Below are positions 43,701 through 55,660 of a DNA stretch of 64,000 nucleotides, one piece after another (position 1 is the first letter of the stretch; every line of letters starts with the position of its first letter). Made by a program: the position numbers and the translations under genes. The stretch is from contig CM046863.1 of assembly GCA_025617745.1 (NCBI GenBank), forward strand, positions 6,012,015 through 6,076,014, given 5' to 3'. This stretch comes from Heliocidaris erythrogramma (Eukaryota; Echinodermata; Echinoidea; Camarodonta; Echinometridae). The notes below the pieces were generated by a model, which did no database searches, was not told the DNA's origin, and was given only the letters and a program-made list of their open reading frames with translations.

Positions 43701-44465
43701 ATATGATTTACCAAAAATGAAATTATCGACCAAATTTGTAACTTCTACTCTAACACCAGCGTGGTCAGGTGTGATAGAGGGCAGAATTTCAGATTCCCTT
43801 ACGACTTTTTCTAATTTTGATGATATAAAAATATAATCTAATCTGCTCTGCACCAATGGCTGCTTCTGTCTAAAGGTAAATTCTCTTTTATTAGGATGCT
43901 GCTTGCGCCAAACATCAATTAAATCAAACTTATCAAGAAACTCTCCCAACAAGTCTCTATATTTGCTATTTGAAATATTACTCGCCCCCATATAATCTAA
44001 ATTATAATTCAGAGTTATATTGAAATCTCCCCCAATTATAAGGGAATACTCTTGACTGAATACAGAAGATACAATCCTATCCAGATTAGACAGAAAATCA
44101 ACTTGGGCCTTTCCTTTATCTTTTGTAGGAAAATATACACTTCCTAGTATCAATTTTTCGCTTTGACATTTACCTTGTATTATAATGTATCTTCCTTCCT
44201 TATCTTTTATGATTTTTTCCATCACAAAGCCCGTGTTTGGTTTCAACATTACAATAACTCCCCTACTGTGATTACTACCATTACTAAAAACCATTGCCCC
44301 TTCCCAATCCCTTTTCCAACAGCCTTCAATGTCTTCTGTACTGAAAGTTTCCTGCAAGAATATTATATTTCCCGACATTTTACACCACTGAAATTTTTTT
44401 CTCCTTTTAACTGTATCTCTCAGTCCTCGAACGTTGATCGAGACTACTTTTAAATTATTCACCAT
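40731..44465 (-). pseudogene. L1/Tx1-type LINE ORF2 (endonuclease-reverse transcriptase), frameshifted
   Basis: Read on the minus strand. An AP-like endonuclease (44465-43650) starts VVSINVRGLRD and carries FLQETFS, GGDFNITLN, SRLDYIFIS and a PDHAGV terminal motif. A charged linker/coil follows (43578-43231). The reverse transcriptase (43159-42180) has 'WNKSPGNDGFTAEFY', 'YRPITLLNLDYKILSK', 'AVDFEKAFDCISH', 'SPYLFIIAIELL' and YADD. The C-terminal region (42064-40731) has 'FIWGGKDRIKRKILYQ' and a CxxC-x7-H-x4-C zinc-knuckle-like motif (FCKHQVETYQHLFLEC), typical of the L1/Tx1 group. It needs four to five frame changes, for example a single-base shift just before the SPYLF motif near 42480. Catalytic residues are intact but the frame is broken, so it is inactive as it stands. 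About 1,240 codons, near full length. Confidence 0.85.
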
Positions 44466-45510
44466 TGAAAACTCTAAATCTTAAACTGTGACAAAAAGCT
44501 CGGAACAGAATTGTGTAACATTGCGCTAATATCTCAGTAAATGGGAAGAATGATGCATTTTTAAATACAGAAAAAACAATTGTCAATTGAAGTTGGAAAT
44601 AAGACAAGTACATAACAATTCCGGAACTAGAAAACATGCCACACGTCACAAAGTCTATCCACCCCCCAATGAGTGTCCACCCTTCAGAAAACCAGATTTA
44701 TAAAAAACCCCATCTACTCCGATCGTCCGAGTAGAACACGACCTTCTCAAGTAGGACTCCCCGCAGCTCACTTGAGGGACCCTTCTCCTCGTTTAAGAAT
44801 ATCCTAATGAGCTAAATCAAAAATAAAAACTTCCAGTTTACATTGACTCCTTATAATAAAAACGGGAGCCCAGAAGCGTGTTTTTCTTTTCTTGTATTCC
44901 TTAGTAATCCCCACAAATGAAATAATAATTAATAAACAGATAGTGAAAAACTCGTTGCTATCCCATGAGCCTGAAGACCCTGCTATGTATGCACTGCAAG
45001 TCCGCTGTGGAAGGTCGTGCAAATCTGAGGGAGCTTGCCCAAGGAGTGAAAACCGCCTTGGTTCACTCCCCACACCCCCGATCCTACACCCCAAACAACC
45101 CGAGCGACTGCGGGCAGCGACCAGCCGATCTCCGGACCGAGACCCAATCCGAAGGATATATTTTCAATTCGCAAATGATTAAAATTAAAACCCCAAAACC
45201 CAAATCCAAATCCAAAGACCGGCCGGCCACCAACCACAGCCGCCCAGGACCCATTCCAAATACTGCAATTTAGAGTGTATACAACCCACACAACTAACTC
45301 ACTGTGTGGGAGATTTCAAAACACTTTATTCATGAATTTTTAAAATCAGCTACTTCCCCTAATGCCCAAGATGGCCTTATAATCCTCCACCAATAATTAC
45401 CCTATCAAAAAAGTGTACTTGTGTTTGATAGCTTCGAATATATTGTGGTATAAAATAATTCTCACATCATAAGCTTAACAATCTATATAATTCTATGCTG
45501 TTTCCTATTG
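44466..45510. other. inter-ORF region of the LINE, proximal part
   Basis: GC-richer than its surroundings around 44990-45260, with C-rich low complexity. It may belong to the LINE or be inserted. No gene recognised. Confidence 0.35.
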
Positions 45511-45511
45511 A

Positions 45512-45970
45512 TTTGATTTGATTTGATTTTATTCGTCAGGTATATTGCAATACAAACATAACCAGGTACCATGACAGGATAGCCCATGAAAGCCGAAATG
45601 GCTTATTTCCAATGGAAACCGCAAACCTAGGTCCAATTATTCTAGTTGACAACACGCTCAGAAATATTTCCACAATCAAAAGGGAAAATAAAACACAATC
45701 TGAGCAATATTCTAAAAGCCACAATCTTCACCATGAACACGACGAACAAAGAAGCGGACAACCCATGCAGCCCCCCACTGCACCCCCACAACTGCACCGG
45801 CTAACAAAAGAACATCCATTCACTGCTATCAAAATAATGTAGAACAGGTGTCACATAATAGCAGTGAAGGGACGTCCCCCTGCCCACCAGAGCCACCGCG
45901 GAGGGCACAGCGAGGAGCCGCACAAATCGTCCGCCCTCCTTGTCATCGCGTTCATAGTGCTTGATGTTGT
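45512..45970 (-). mobile_element. (AATCA)n-tailed insertion and palindromic repeat family A copy 2
   Basis: GATTT units at 45513-45535 look like the tail of a minus-strand retroelement, followed by 'attcgtcaggtatattgcaa', a phrase typical of such 3' ends. 45725-45970 holds the same arm order as 10165-10425 ('aaagaacatccattcactgc' ... 'gcagtgaagggacgtccccc'), flanked by CATGAACACGACGAACAAAG. Confidence 0.5.
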
Positions 45971-46079
45971 ACGTCGAGAGAATTGCATGATGAATTAAAT
46001 CAGTAACAGACATTATATAATTAACAGATGCAAGTTAACAAATTTGTACATCAACCACCTGCAGTATATAAATAGTTCA

Positions 46080-48730
46080 GAAGAAACCATCCCAAGCCCA
46101 GATCATTATAGAAAATCACTGAACATAGCAACATTCATTGTCATACCACGAATTAAAATACATTGTATTCTATACTGTTAGAAATACATTATTGTTCTAA
46201 ACACAGGGACAATGAGTGCAGCATAACCAACCAAGTATCCACCAAGTCAATTCAGGAGAAAAATCCTGAGTATCTGCATTTGGGCAGATTTAATTCCAAA
46301 TTATTCACCATGAAAAAATGCAACTATTTGCTGCCCAAGGGTCGTTGTCCATTGAAAACACTTGTATTACCATAAGAGGAGTAGAGATGAATGTTTACAT
46401 AATGCCATCAATCTAAATGTTTCACTATGCCCTATGCAAATCAAAACCTGAATCGTTGAACATTCCTCCTTCCCATTTACTCACATCTGCTCATTTCATG
46501 GGAACAATACCAATACAATACGCGTATTACATTTTGTAAGCCCTTTCTATTTCCGCACAAAAGAGGAGTTTTGGCTGCCAATTTGACTGGTCTGACCTGA
46601 CATAATAATAATTGCATGTCAAAGCTCAGAAATATTTCAATACAGTGCTCTCTATATTGAGCCACCAATTCCATTCATCTCAGTGGGTGATAGTGGGCTC
46701 GGAATAATTACAACTAAAGGAATATACCAGAAGTTCGAAGGAATGTTACATGATAAAACTACGAAAAATTTCCAACCACTTCCATGTCATACCCCTACTA
46801 AACACAGGAACAATGACTACAGCCTGATTATATCGGCTGAGTACCAGATATTCTTAAAGCATTAATAGTATAGCCAATTCAAGAGAAAAAAAATTCCGGG
46901 TATCCGGAATTGGCAGATATAATTCCAAATTCTTCAAAGTCGAACTGTTTGCTGCCCAAGGGTGTTGTTCATTGGGAACAAGAGGTATGACATGAATGTT
47001 GCATAATGACCATAAATCTAAATGTTTCAAAATACTAAATGCAAATCAATTTACAAGCCCAAATAACTGCACATTTCTCCTCCTGTCCTTTTATCTGCTC
47101 ATATTATGGGAACAAGACCAATATACGTGTAGATGCCAGAAGTTTCCACGCAATATAGGAGTTTTGTCTGACAATTTGAATGATATCAGCATTTATTATT
47201 ACAATGCACCTTTCCCCGGTGCCTCCCCTATATTATTACGGTACCCAAATTAAGACAAAACACATACACTTTTGTCTTGTTCCCTTACAAACTGAGCATT
47301 TGTAACAAAAGATATCATCTGACATTATTTGCATATCAAAAGCTTAGAAATATTTGATACAGTGCTCTCTTGACAAGCAATTCCATTTATCTCAGCGGGT
47401 GGAACCTTCTCAGAAAAATATAAGGCTGGTTAACACACATGAACCCACCAACCGTTGGCCTGTAAAATTCCATTTAAAACAAAATAGGACATTCTTACAC
47501 CAACCGCTGGCAGGCCCATACGCCAACCAATCCTGATAGGTTGGTTAAGATATTTCTGATAGTGTAATGGGCTCAGAAAGTTATTATTAAAGAAAAAAGT
47601 CATGCAATGCACTCTTTGAATATTGTAAATATCAGTAGTTCGAAGGAAGATTACATGCCATGATCATTATGCAAAACCTTGATAAAACTGCAAGAGAAGT
47701 CTAGCCACTTCCATGCATCGTCATACCTCCATTAAACCCAGGGACAATGACTACAGCCTCATTATATCGGCTAAGTAGCAAATATTCTTAAAGCATTACT
47801 TGTATAATTCAAGTGAAAAATTCATGGTATCAGTCATTGTTAGATATGAATCCAAATTCTTCCAAATGAACTGTTTGCTGCCCAATGGTCGCTGTCCATT
47901 GGGAACAAGGGGTATGTGATGAATGTTTGCATAATGACCATCAATCTAAGTGTTTCAATATACATGTACTTCATGCCAATCCAGTTACCAGCCTAACTCA
48001 TTGCACATTCCTCCTCCCGTACTCTCCTCCTCCCATATCATGGGAACACGACCAATGTACGCTTAGATGCCTAAAGTTTCCTAAAACAAAACACGTACCC
48101 TTTTGTCTTGTTCCCTTACAAAACTGAGCCAATGTACAAAATATATATTATTTGCATATCAAAAGCTTGGAAATATTGTGATACAATGCTCTCTATATCA
48201 AACCCCAGCCTTGGTCCGGGCTTGGAAAAAAGTCATGCAATGCACTTTTTGATTGCCGTAACCATCAGTAGTTCGAAGGAATGTTACATGCCAAGATAAT
48301 ATTATGCAAAACCATTATAGTACTGCAAGAGAAAAAAAAAAGTCTAACAACGTCCATTGCCTTATAATACAGAAATACAAGAACGTTTGCATAATGACCC
48401 AGCAATCTACAGTTATTTAATTTCAAAATAATACAACTCAAATGGAAAATAAACTCTCATATTTGTACATTTCCCCCCCCCCCTTTATAATTATTCCCAT
48501 CCGCTAATATCCTGGGAATAAGACCAATATATGCCTACCTTTATGCCCCTTTTGTTGCAACCAGGAGTATCGTCATCCAATTTGACTAAATTGAGTAATG
48601 TTAATATTGCATACATTATTAGTTAAATAACTTTAATGATTCTTCTGTGAAGGAAAATCATCAAGGCAAATCAGGACAAAACTTCTATGATCTTGTTCCT
48701 TAACAAAACTGAGCCTTACACAATATACGA
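46080..48730 (+). repeat. diverged tandem array, ~620-930-bp units
   Basis: Each unit contains CTGCCCAAGGGTCGTTGTCCATTG-like, 'gaatgtttgcataatgacca', 'atctaaatgtttca', 'cacatttctcctcc', 'tatgggaacaagaccaatat' and 'cagtgctctct' segments in the same order. CTGCCCAA landmarks sit near 46330, 46953 and 47878; a partial fourth unit covers 48370-48720. Non-coding. It sits between LINE ORF1 and ORF2. Confidence 0.7.
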
Positions 48731-48999
48731 AAGAATGTATCACCAAAAACTCGCCTTTCTGATTAACATTCATTCGTAGGACTTGTCATGACCTCAAGAT
48801 GAAGGTTATGATTAATTATTGATAAGGGCTTTCTGCGTAATTCAATCCCCAAACCAAGCTACCCTTATCTTTTTTTTTAACCATGTTAGCAACAACCATT
48901 TTTTTTTTTTACTTAGGCCCAACTATTGGGACAATTATATAAAATTATGATAATGAGAAATATAAAACATAAAAAAGTCCCTTTTATAACAGGGATCGT

Positions 49000-49950
49000 A
49001 TGGTGTTCATGGGTTGTGTTAAACACACATGCAGTATAGGTAATCTCTGATATTCGGAAAAGCAGTTTTTCCACAACTTTCAGAACAATATAATGGTTGT
49101 TCTGGAATATACTTCTCTTAAACCTTTGTTTAGATTTCAGGTACACTTTCTTTGATAAGATTAAATATTATAATGAACAGGACTTTCTCTGCCAAGGTTT
49201 CAAAATTCATCCCATACAACAACCTCATCAAAACATCACCTCATCAAATAGAGCAACCTCAAATACAGCAACTAGTTCATCAAATAAAGCTATGGCCTAA
49301 TTATTTCCTTCTTTTTAAAGAGTATTTTTCCGCTTGAATATAATTGTATACCATAGCCCAGAGTATGTGTATTGACACCATGCAGTGAAACAAACTTATT
49401 TATGAAAGTAGCTTCTGTTGCTCACTTCTTGCCCCGCCCTGTATTGGCAGGTCAACAAAGGGCTCCAATTCATCAATTAATGATTGGGTATTACAATTTT
49501 ATAGCACAAGAATTATACAGAAACCTTGCCACTTCTAAAAGCAGGACACACATGCCCCCAAAACATTAAATTAAAAAAAAAATCCTTATAACAAGGATGG
49601 TATGATGCTCATGGGGTGTGTTAAACACGCATGCAGTATACGTAATCTCTGATATTCGGAAAAGCAGGTTTTTCCACAACTTTCAGTTTCTGGTTATAGA
49701 AATCTCAGTTTCAGTTCTCCTTTCCAAAATAAGGATATTTATAGGTAATCTCTGATATTCAGAAAAGCAGGTTTTTCCACAACTTTCAGTTTCTGGTTAT
49801 AGAAATCTCAGTTTCAGTTCTTCTTTCCAAAATAAGGATAATTTAGATGATCCTGACAATAGAGATCCAGAGCAATATAATGGTTATTTCTGGAATATAC
49901 TTCTCCTTAAACCTTTCTTGTTTAAATTTCAGATACACTTTCTTTGATGT
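49000..49950. repeat. duplicated LINE inter-ORF segment
   Basis: 48985-49230 and 49590-49985 are copies of one segment ('gttaaacacacatgcagtat', 'taatctctgatattcggaaa', 'ggaatatacttctc', 'ctttctctgccaaggtttc'). The last part is the end of ORF1, so the duplication includes the ORF1 C-terminus. Inside the second copy a ~113-bp unit is itself tandemly doubled (49640-49752, 49745-49850). Confidence 0.7.
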
Positions 49951-49952
49951 GA

Positions 49953-50687
49953 TTAACTAATAAGATGAACTGGCCTTTCTCTGCCAAGGTTTCGAAGTTC
50001 ATCAAATAAAGCTTTTTGTTCACAGAAGGGAACGAACTTACTATCTATGTACAGCTTCCTCGGCTCCGCACGTGAGAAGTACGCTCTTTTTCCAGCTGCC
50101 TTAGCCGCATGGAGCAGTGGAAACTGGGGCTTCCTCGCCTCCCGAATCGCCTTAGGTAGATCATCCGTTATCACAAACTTTGTGCCTTTAAGATGCCTGG
50201 CATTTCTCATGATTTTATCTTTATCTCCATACCTCATCATCCTTACTTTGATCGGACGTGGTCCCCTTGCAGATGGACAACGATGAACTCGTTGGAATTC
50301 AAATCCTCGTACATCCTCCTCACTCATCTTCAATCTCTCCTTCATAAAATCTCCCACCACCTTCTGCGTATCCTCTGGTTCAGCTGGCCTTCCTCTCTCT
50401 GCAATTCCAAGAAACACAATATTTTCTCTCGCGGCATAAACACTAAGCTTTTCCAACTCCATCGACAAATTCTCGAACCTCTCTTTGAAGTTTTTTTCCA
50501 CCTGAGGTATGGTCTCCGACTGAATTTTCTCCGTCACATCTGCGTTGTAGGACACCGATGTAATAATTCCTGTCAATTTCGATTCCATTTCCATCACACG
50601 AGACATTGTATCTCTAATTTGGGTCTCCATATTTTTCTCTAGTCTGTCCAGCCTTTCTTGGGTCTTTCTGAAGTGGTCATTCATCAA
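49953..50687 (-). pseudogene. L1/Tx1-type LINE ORF1 (RNA-binding chaperone)
   Basis: 244 residues on the minus strand. N-terminal 1-110 is a heptad coiled coil ('QERLDRLEKNMETQIRDTMS', 'KNFKERFENLSMELEKL'). About 85-170 matches the RRM-like domain of L1 ORF1 proteins ('ARENIVFLGI', 'FEFQRVHRC', 'RPIKVRMMRYGDKDKI'). The rest matches the C-terminal domain ('RNARHLKGTKFVITDDLPKA', 'GKRAYFS'). Such proteins trimerise and coat the LINE RNA. The N-terminus probably extends into another frame toward 50760 through a frameshift near 50690. It lies about 5.5 kb from ORF2 because of insertions and duplications. Confidence 0.8.
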
Positions 50688-50874
50688 TTGCCTAAGAGAT
50701 TCTGTCTCTTCTCTTCATGCACCTGCCCTGGTTCAGCGGCCCCGGCGGCCTGGCTCCTCTCGATTCATCGCCGATGCCTGCGGATTCAAAACTCGGTCCA
50801 TACAAAGTCATGCAAAATTGAGGAGAGGGTCTGCACACGTGCTTACTCCTTGAAGGTCGTCATATAGCAATCGT

Positions 50875-51240
50875 TTTTGTGCTAGCAGCGCCCTCAGTTG
50901 GCGGAAAACTTAGAAAACTTGCAAAACTAGTGAAAACTGTACATGGCAGGGTAGAACCTGTGTCGGAAGGGGATGGGTTCGTATCCATGCCAGATTCCTA
51001 ATTTTTTTCACATTTGTACAGAATTGTATACTGCAGAAGGAGAAAGGTTAAAAAAAGGGGGGGGGGTCCATGCACTCGTTTTCGTGCTAGCATCGCCCTC
51101 GGTGAAAAAAGTCAAAAAACTTGCAAAATCTACGAAACATATTTAGATGTTTTAATAACAAAATATGAGTTGTATGCATCCCCGCACACCAACAGAAGTC
51201 AACTTGCATTTGGATTTCTGGGGACCTTTAAATTCAAGTA
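50875..51240 (+). repeat. dispersed repeat, right part of the LINE target
   Basis: 'ttgtgctagcagcgccctca', 'tcggaaggggatgggttcgt' and 'actgcagaaggagaaagg' pair with 35220-35480. A second partial unit begins at 51067 (TCCATGCACTCG...), showing the tandem nature of the target. Confidence 0.7.
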
Positions 51241-51334
51241 ATGTATAGAATCTGGTCTGACACATAATGCACGCACCAGGTGTTGGGTGTTGGGTGTTTT
51301 AGGTGTTCAAACTCCCCCGGTTTGGTGTTATTTG

Positions 51335-51462
51335 AAGTTAAAACGCCCATTTTAGGATTCCTGATAACCCCTTTTTTTTGCTTGTCAGATTTTTGAAAAG
51401 TAAAAAACCACCCCCTTTAAAAAATCTTGGGTACGCCACTGCTCTGACGTACGGTAGGATAA
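51335..51462 (-). mobile_element. hAT-like MITE end (CAGTGGCGTACCCAAGA)
   Basis: The minus strand starts CAGTGGCGTACCCAAGATTT and continues into G-rich/T-rich sequence, a terminus seen in many hAT MITEs. The opposite end was not found, so it is a fragment. 51470-52160 otherwise holds nothing recognised. Confidence 0.4.
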
Positions 51463-53140
51463 ATTCATCGTCAAATGTTAACTGCAGTTTAAAAGAATAA
51501 TAAGTTGGTCTATACCTATTTTCAATCTCGAAATAAGCAGCGCTCAGTAAGGTATTTACTGCTGGACATTTCGAACCAGCCAAGCCGTACTATATGTACA
51601 GCTCAGTCGTCGCAGAATGTCGACTACAGTTACGTGGGCGCTGCCGTGACAGATTACCGGCGTTGTAGAGAAGAATTTAATCATTTTTTTTTTTTACTAA
51701 ATACAGATCGAACAGGGAAAAACAGAGCCTACAGATACTCAAACATTTTTTGTTCTCAACAACGTCACTCACGTCCTAAGTTAACCTTAAAATATCAAAA
51801 TAAACCGCTTTTACTGCAGGTTTCTTCCCCCGGAGTTCATGCAGCCAAGGCTGCAGTGCTGGTACCGCTAGCTCAGAGCAGAGTGCAACGACGCCGAGAC
51901 AGCTAGAGCCCGACTAAAAAGAGAAGAATTTCATCAATAACTATACAGAGAATAAAGGGACAAACAAAGTCTATAAATAAAGTTTCTAACATTATTTAGT
52001 TCAATATAAAATAACTCACGTCCAAAATCATCTTTAGAATGTATGAGTTCGCTCGGGAATTCGCAGCCATCTCATGTTGAGTGCTGTGCATGCATTGTTG
52101 TATCGTAAGCCTGTCTAGTATGGTTGGATGGATAAGCAATCGCGTCGCATGCATAGCCGTTACCGAAGTGATGACGTCACAAAAAGCTATTTTTTCATTT
52201 TGACATTTTTTATACCATATCTCAAAGGAACAAGGTGAAAAACATCCAGAGCCCAAATTTTATGGCATTTGGCTCATTGGGCCTCGAGATATGGCCGCAT
52301 GAATACCTCCTTAGCCCCATTGAAGTCGGTGTTAAATTGGCCTGGTTCTAAACTGTTAAGAACCAGGCCAATTTAAAGGTTGACTAAATTAGAGAGAAAA
52401 TGGGTGCTCTTTCCATGTAGTTTTGCCTTCTAATCACGAATCTGCCAATCGATTGTCCAAATTATGTCTCGTTTTGGCGAAAAAGGGGAAAGTAGAGGTT
52501 TGGGACCGTTCCTTAAAACTCGTGAGCTGATTGGCTAACCCCCAAGTGACGTATGAAAAGTAAGAGGCACAAGATCTGCAGGCTGCAGCATATAATATTA
52601 TACACAGAATGCGGTATTTGACCCCTCTGTTCAACGGACAATTTATGAAAAAAGGAAATTAATCAATATCATCTTAGGAGTGAATAATCATTAGCAATAT
52701 ATTTTCTACAAGATCAGAAAACGCTTTTGCCCAAATATACAGCTCTTGTTTTGTTTTTTAGCTTTTCTTTTGAACAATGTTCTCATCCATCTGAGCTTGC
52801 CGAACGAAAATTTTGCATTGGTCATAAACGCGTACATAGCGAATGGTGAACGCTTTTGTTTTGTTTATTTCACTTACGGCTTTTTTTTTTTTTTACTTCG
52901 CTTTACATAGTACGTTAGTACTGACTTAGATTTTGGCTGAATTCGAGTAACTTATATAGAGAGAGGAAAAGTGCCCACGATTCCGAGTTGGAGGACTTTT
53001 CTGAGCCATGCAGATACGAACGCTGATTTATCAGATGATTTATCAGACCCCGAAGGCAAAGAAGCTCGAGTGGCAAGGGGAAATTCGACCATATTATGTT
53101 TGAACCCCTCGCAGAATACGGTGAAGGGCCGTGGGTGAAG

Positions 53141-53183
53141 TAACTCCAGGGAGCTCCAACGCGTTGGAGCTCCCTGGAGTTAC
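53141..53183. mobile_element. 43-bp micro-palindrome, 8-bp flanking repeat
   Basis: TAACTCCAGGGAGCTCCAAC followed by the exact complement forms a perfect palindrome with no loop. GGGTGAAG lies on both sides (53133-53140, 53184-53191). Its arms match those of the unit at 8593-8652. Confidence 0.75.
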
Positions 53184-53191
53184 GGGTGAAG

Positions 53192-53264
53192 TAGACCGAA
53201 AATGCTGTCTCTCGTTCGTTAGGTCGTCTTAGCTAACGAACGAGAGACAGAATTTTCGGTCTAC
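53192..53264. mobile_element. 73-bp micro-palindrome, same flanking 8-mer
   Basis: TAGACCGAAAATGCTGTCTC continues CGTTCGTTA, then a 12-nt loop and the complementary arm ending CGGTCTAC. It is flanked by GGGTGAAG on both sides (53184-53191, 53265-53272), so the same target 8-mer is present three times around two different palindromes. Confidence 0.75.
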
Positions 53265-54157
53265 GGGTGAAGCTGCTGCAGCTGCTGTCGTTGAAAAACA
53301 GATTGGAAGACTTGACTCCAAGTCTGATCTTTGGAATAGCTGAATCTTTTAGCTAACTTATCCTTCTCTTCATGCCAAATTCGGAATACAGGCCAGGATT
53401 CTCAAAATCATCTTCGGCAAAGTGATCGCTGCAGATTGTACTCCACTCACTAATTGGCCGGCCCTTGCCACTCTGCCCGCGTGAGCTTTACATTTGCGAC
53501 CCACAATTTCCGTAGATTTTCATCTTTAGGAAAATGATGTAGGCTTACACATCTTTAGGGGTCTTGCTACAGCCCGCAACTATACACCGATTAGGCATTA
53601 TTGATGAAACTGAGTCCCCAAATCAAAGTTATTGTGAGGAATTAAACACACGAAAATACGCAATGCAAATGGATGATGCGATGAATATCATGCTCGGCAC
53701 CGGGCTGGGCCTGCCGGGGGCCTCCGGGCGCGCACGGTATAGGTTAGTGGAATATTTTCCCTTACTTTTCATGCGTCACAGATCACATGATCACGATGTC
53801 GCTTCGATGGGTTTTTTTAGGGGCGGGGCTTATATGACTGTGTAAATCAGCAAAAATGTACTTTTTCAAATGATTATAAAATATTACTGAATGCATAAAA
53901 AATTGTGTGATGGATATTTTTTGGCTCCTGATGACACCTTCCTACGAAAAATGGGCAATTATTATTTTTATTTTAGTGACCCTTTAAACTGACTTCAGTG
54001 GGGCAAATTAGATATTCATATAGCCATACCTTGGGCACCATGAACTGATTCATGTCAAATTTGATGTGTGAACGTTTTCCATCATGCTCTACCTAAATAT
54101 GGTCATAAAAATACTGAAATACAAAAATCTAAATTTGATGACGTCACACTTCGGTAC

Positions 54158-54915
54158 TCTATTGAGCTTGCATTGAGGTTGCATAAAGATTGCACCACAG
54201 TCTGGTGGGTGCTGCTCCTACGTGGTATACTAATCACAAAGCGGACTATGATACAAATCGTGCGTACGTATCACGGACCTCTATTGAACATACCCATGGC
54301 ATTATTATTTTCTGACATGGGTTCCCCCGTGAGAGCTACAGAGTCTGCACTACGTACCGTTCGCCGACGCACGCGTAATCGTCGTCTGATTCGGTCGACG
54401 GCGAGGCAAAGCACGCGGGCCAATGGGATTTGGTCGTTTAGGTGATCGCTCACCTGCTGCCAAAGCGATGTCGTCGTGCAACACGAAGGCGACGTTGCAC
54501 ATGCAGGCGGCCAGGCCGACCGGTTGGGACGGAAGGCGGCTCGCGGCGGGCAGCGGGAAAACATTTTATAGAGTCCATCGGACCCCCTTCTGCAGCGCGT
54601 GCAATCGGAACCCCCCGCGTCGCCTTAGCAAATTAATTATATTAGAAATATCTAGCCACCATGGCCACTCATCCAATGTAAGTTTATAATATAATGTAGC
54701 TAAGTAATAGTAATACATGTACTACTACTAGGCTTCAATAGGTTTTGTTTGTATGAGTATGACTATTAATTTACCCACTCGTAGTTCGGAAAGGATGCAT
54801 GTACACTGTTTGTTGAAGACCACAATAGCTCTTTTGGATGGGATGATTGTGTATAAACATCTTGGCATAGACAGTTACTGGTGACGCTCAGCATTCTCTG
54901 AGTTCCCCTGCCCAT
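54158..54915. other. no feature recognised
   Basis: A CpG-rich patch (54310-54610) with overlapping short frames on both strands. Arg-rich translations in several frames argue against coding. Confidence 0.4.
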
Positions 54916-55332
54916 TATCCAGGATTAGCTTCGTGAGTGTAAAAAAAAAATGGCTATACGCCTTTTACATCACGAAGCCAGGCGTTTTTCCCCAACAATC
55001 TAAATACGCACGGTTTAGCAGGACATGAAAATGCCCTGAAATAACACTTTTCTGATAACTCCCGCGACCGACAGGCCCTTCCCCACACCGTTTCCTCCTA
55101 GGGACGCGTTTTGTATTAGTATGTCTTTTTGATCGTACGTATTTTTACAAAAAATATAAAAAAAGATCATAAGAAATTTCCGAGAACTTATCAGTGTTTT
55201 TGTATCCATGCCTCCTCTTGTCATGCAGATGTAAAATGGCGACGTATAGTTTCAATTATGGTTGTATTGCGCGCCGTCGCACGCAGCCGCCATTTTATAT
55301 CTGCATGACAAGAGGATAGGAGGCATGGATAC
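54916..55332. mobile_element. hAT-type palindromic MITE, truncated copy 2
   Basis: It starts TATCCAGGATTAGCTTCGTG and keeps the left arm of the 5827-6533 element, including CTTCCCCACACCGTTTCCTC. The centre contains GCCGCCATTTTATATCTGCA. The right arm stops after 'ggaggcatggatac' (about 55332). There it is cut by, or cuts into, the next repeat. Confidence 0.75.
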
Positions 55333-55660
55333 CTGATATGAAGCAGGTATTTAAAAAAAAGGAAAATGATCTCTTTTGGGGTGCAAATATGCAAATTACT
55401 TCAAAATCTCTACTAAAAGAAAAGGCTTGCACATTTTCCTGGGGCTTGATTTGGTATAAAATTGTTATAATTTGTGCTGGGGGGGGGGGTCGCTGAGGGC
55501 ACAGTGTGTGTGGGGGGGGGGAATTTTTGTGTAACTTAAGGTATAGGTTTGGTCCTCTCAGGCTAAAATGAGTAAAATAAAGGCAATATTAAAGGAGAAT
55601 TAACACTGGAATATAAATGTACTTATGTTCAAAGGTGTAATATATTCTTAATCATTGACC
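55333..55660 (-). repeat. dispersed repeat with empty TTAA site
   Basis: Reverse complement of the repeat at 30076-30690. Near 55588-55594 it reads 'gcaatattaaaggagaatta', with one TTAA where the 30-kb copy has the 327-bp insertion. Confidence 0.75.

Larger units (their letters stand above)
52377..53983. mobile_element. 1.6-kb TTAA-flanked element (Kolobok-like)
   Basis: Termini AGGTTGACTAAA and TTTAGTGACCCT, with TTAA at 52373-52376 and 53984-53987. The other copy of the host MITE defines the interruption. No transposase motif is seen in its frames (52434-52634 minus, 53564-53845 plus), so it is non-autonomous or decayed. It carries two serial micro-palindromes. Confidence 0.65.
52161..54157. 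mobile_element. ACCGAAGTG-type MITE copy 2, split by insertion
   Basis: The left half (52161-52372) and right half (53988-54157) together reproduce the element at 24646-25027 in opposite orientation, including TGACGTCA at both ends and a central GAACCAGGCCAATTT palindrome. The halves are separated by the TTAA-flanked element at 52377-53983. Confidence 0.7.

Noticed and set aside
54068..54689. Overlapping Arg/Ala-rich frames in the CpG-rich patch
   Set aside because: Open on both strands in several frames because of GC content; part lies in a MITE; no splice signals or domains.
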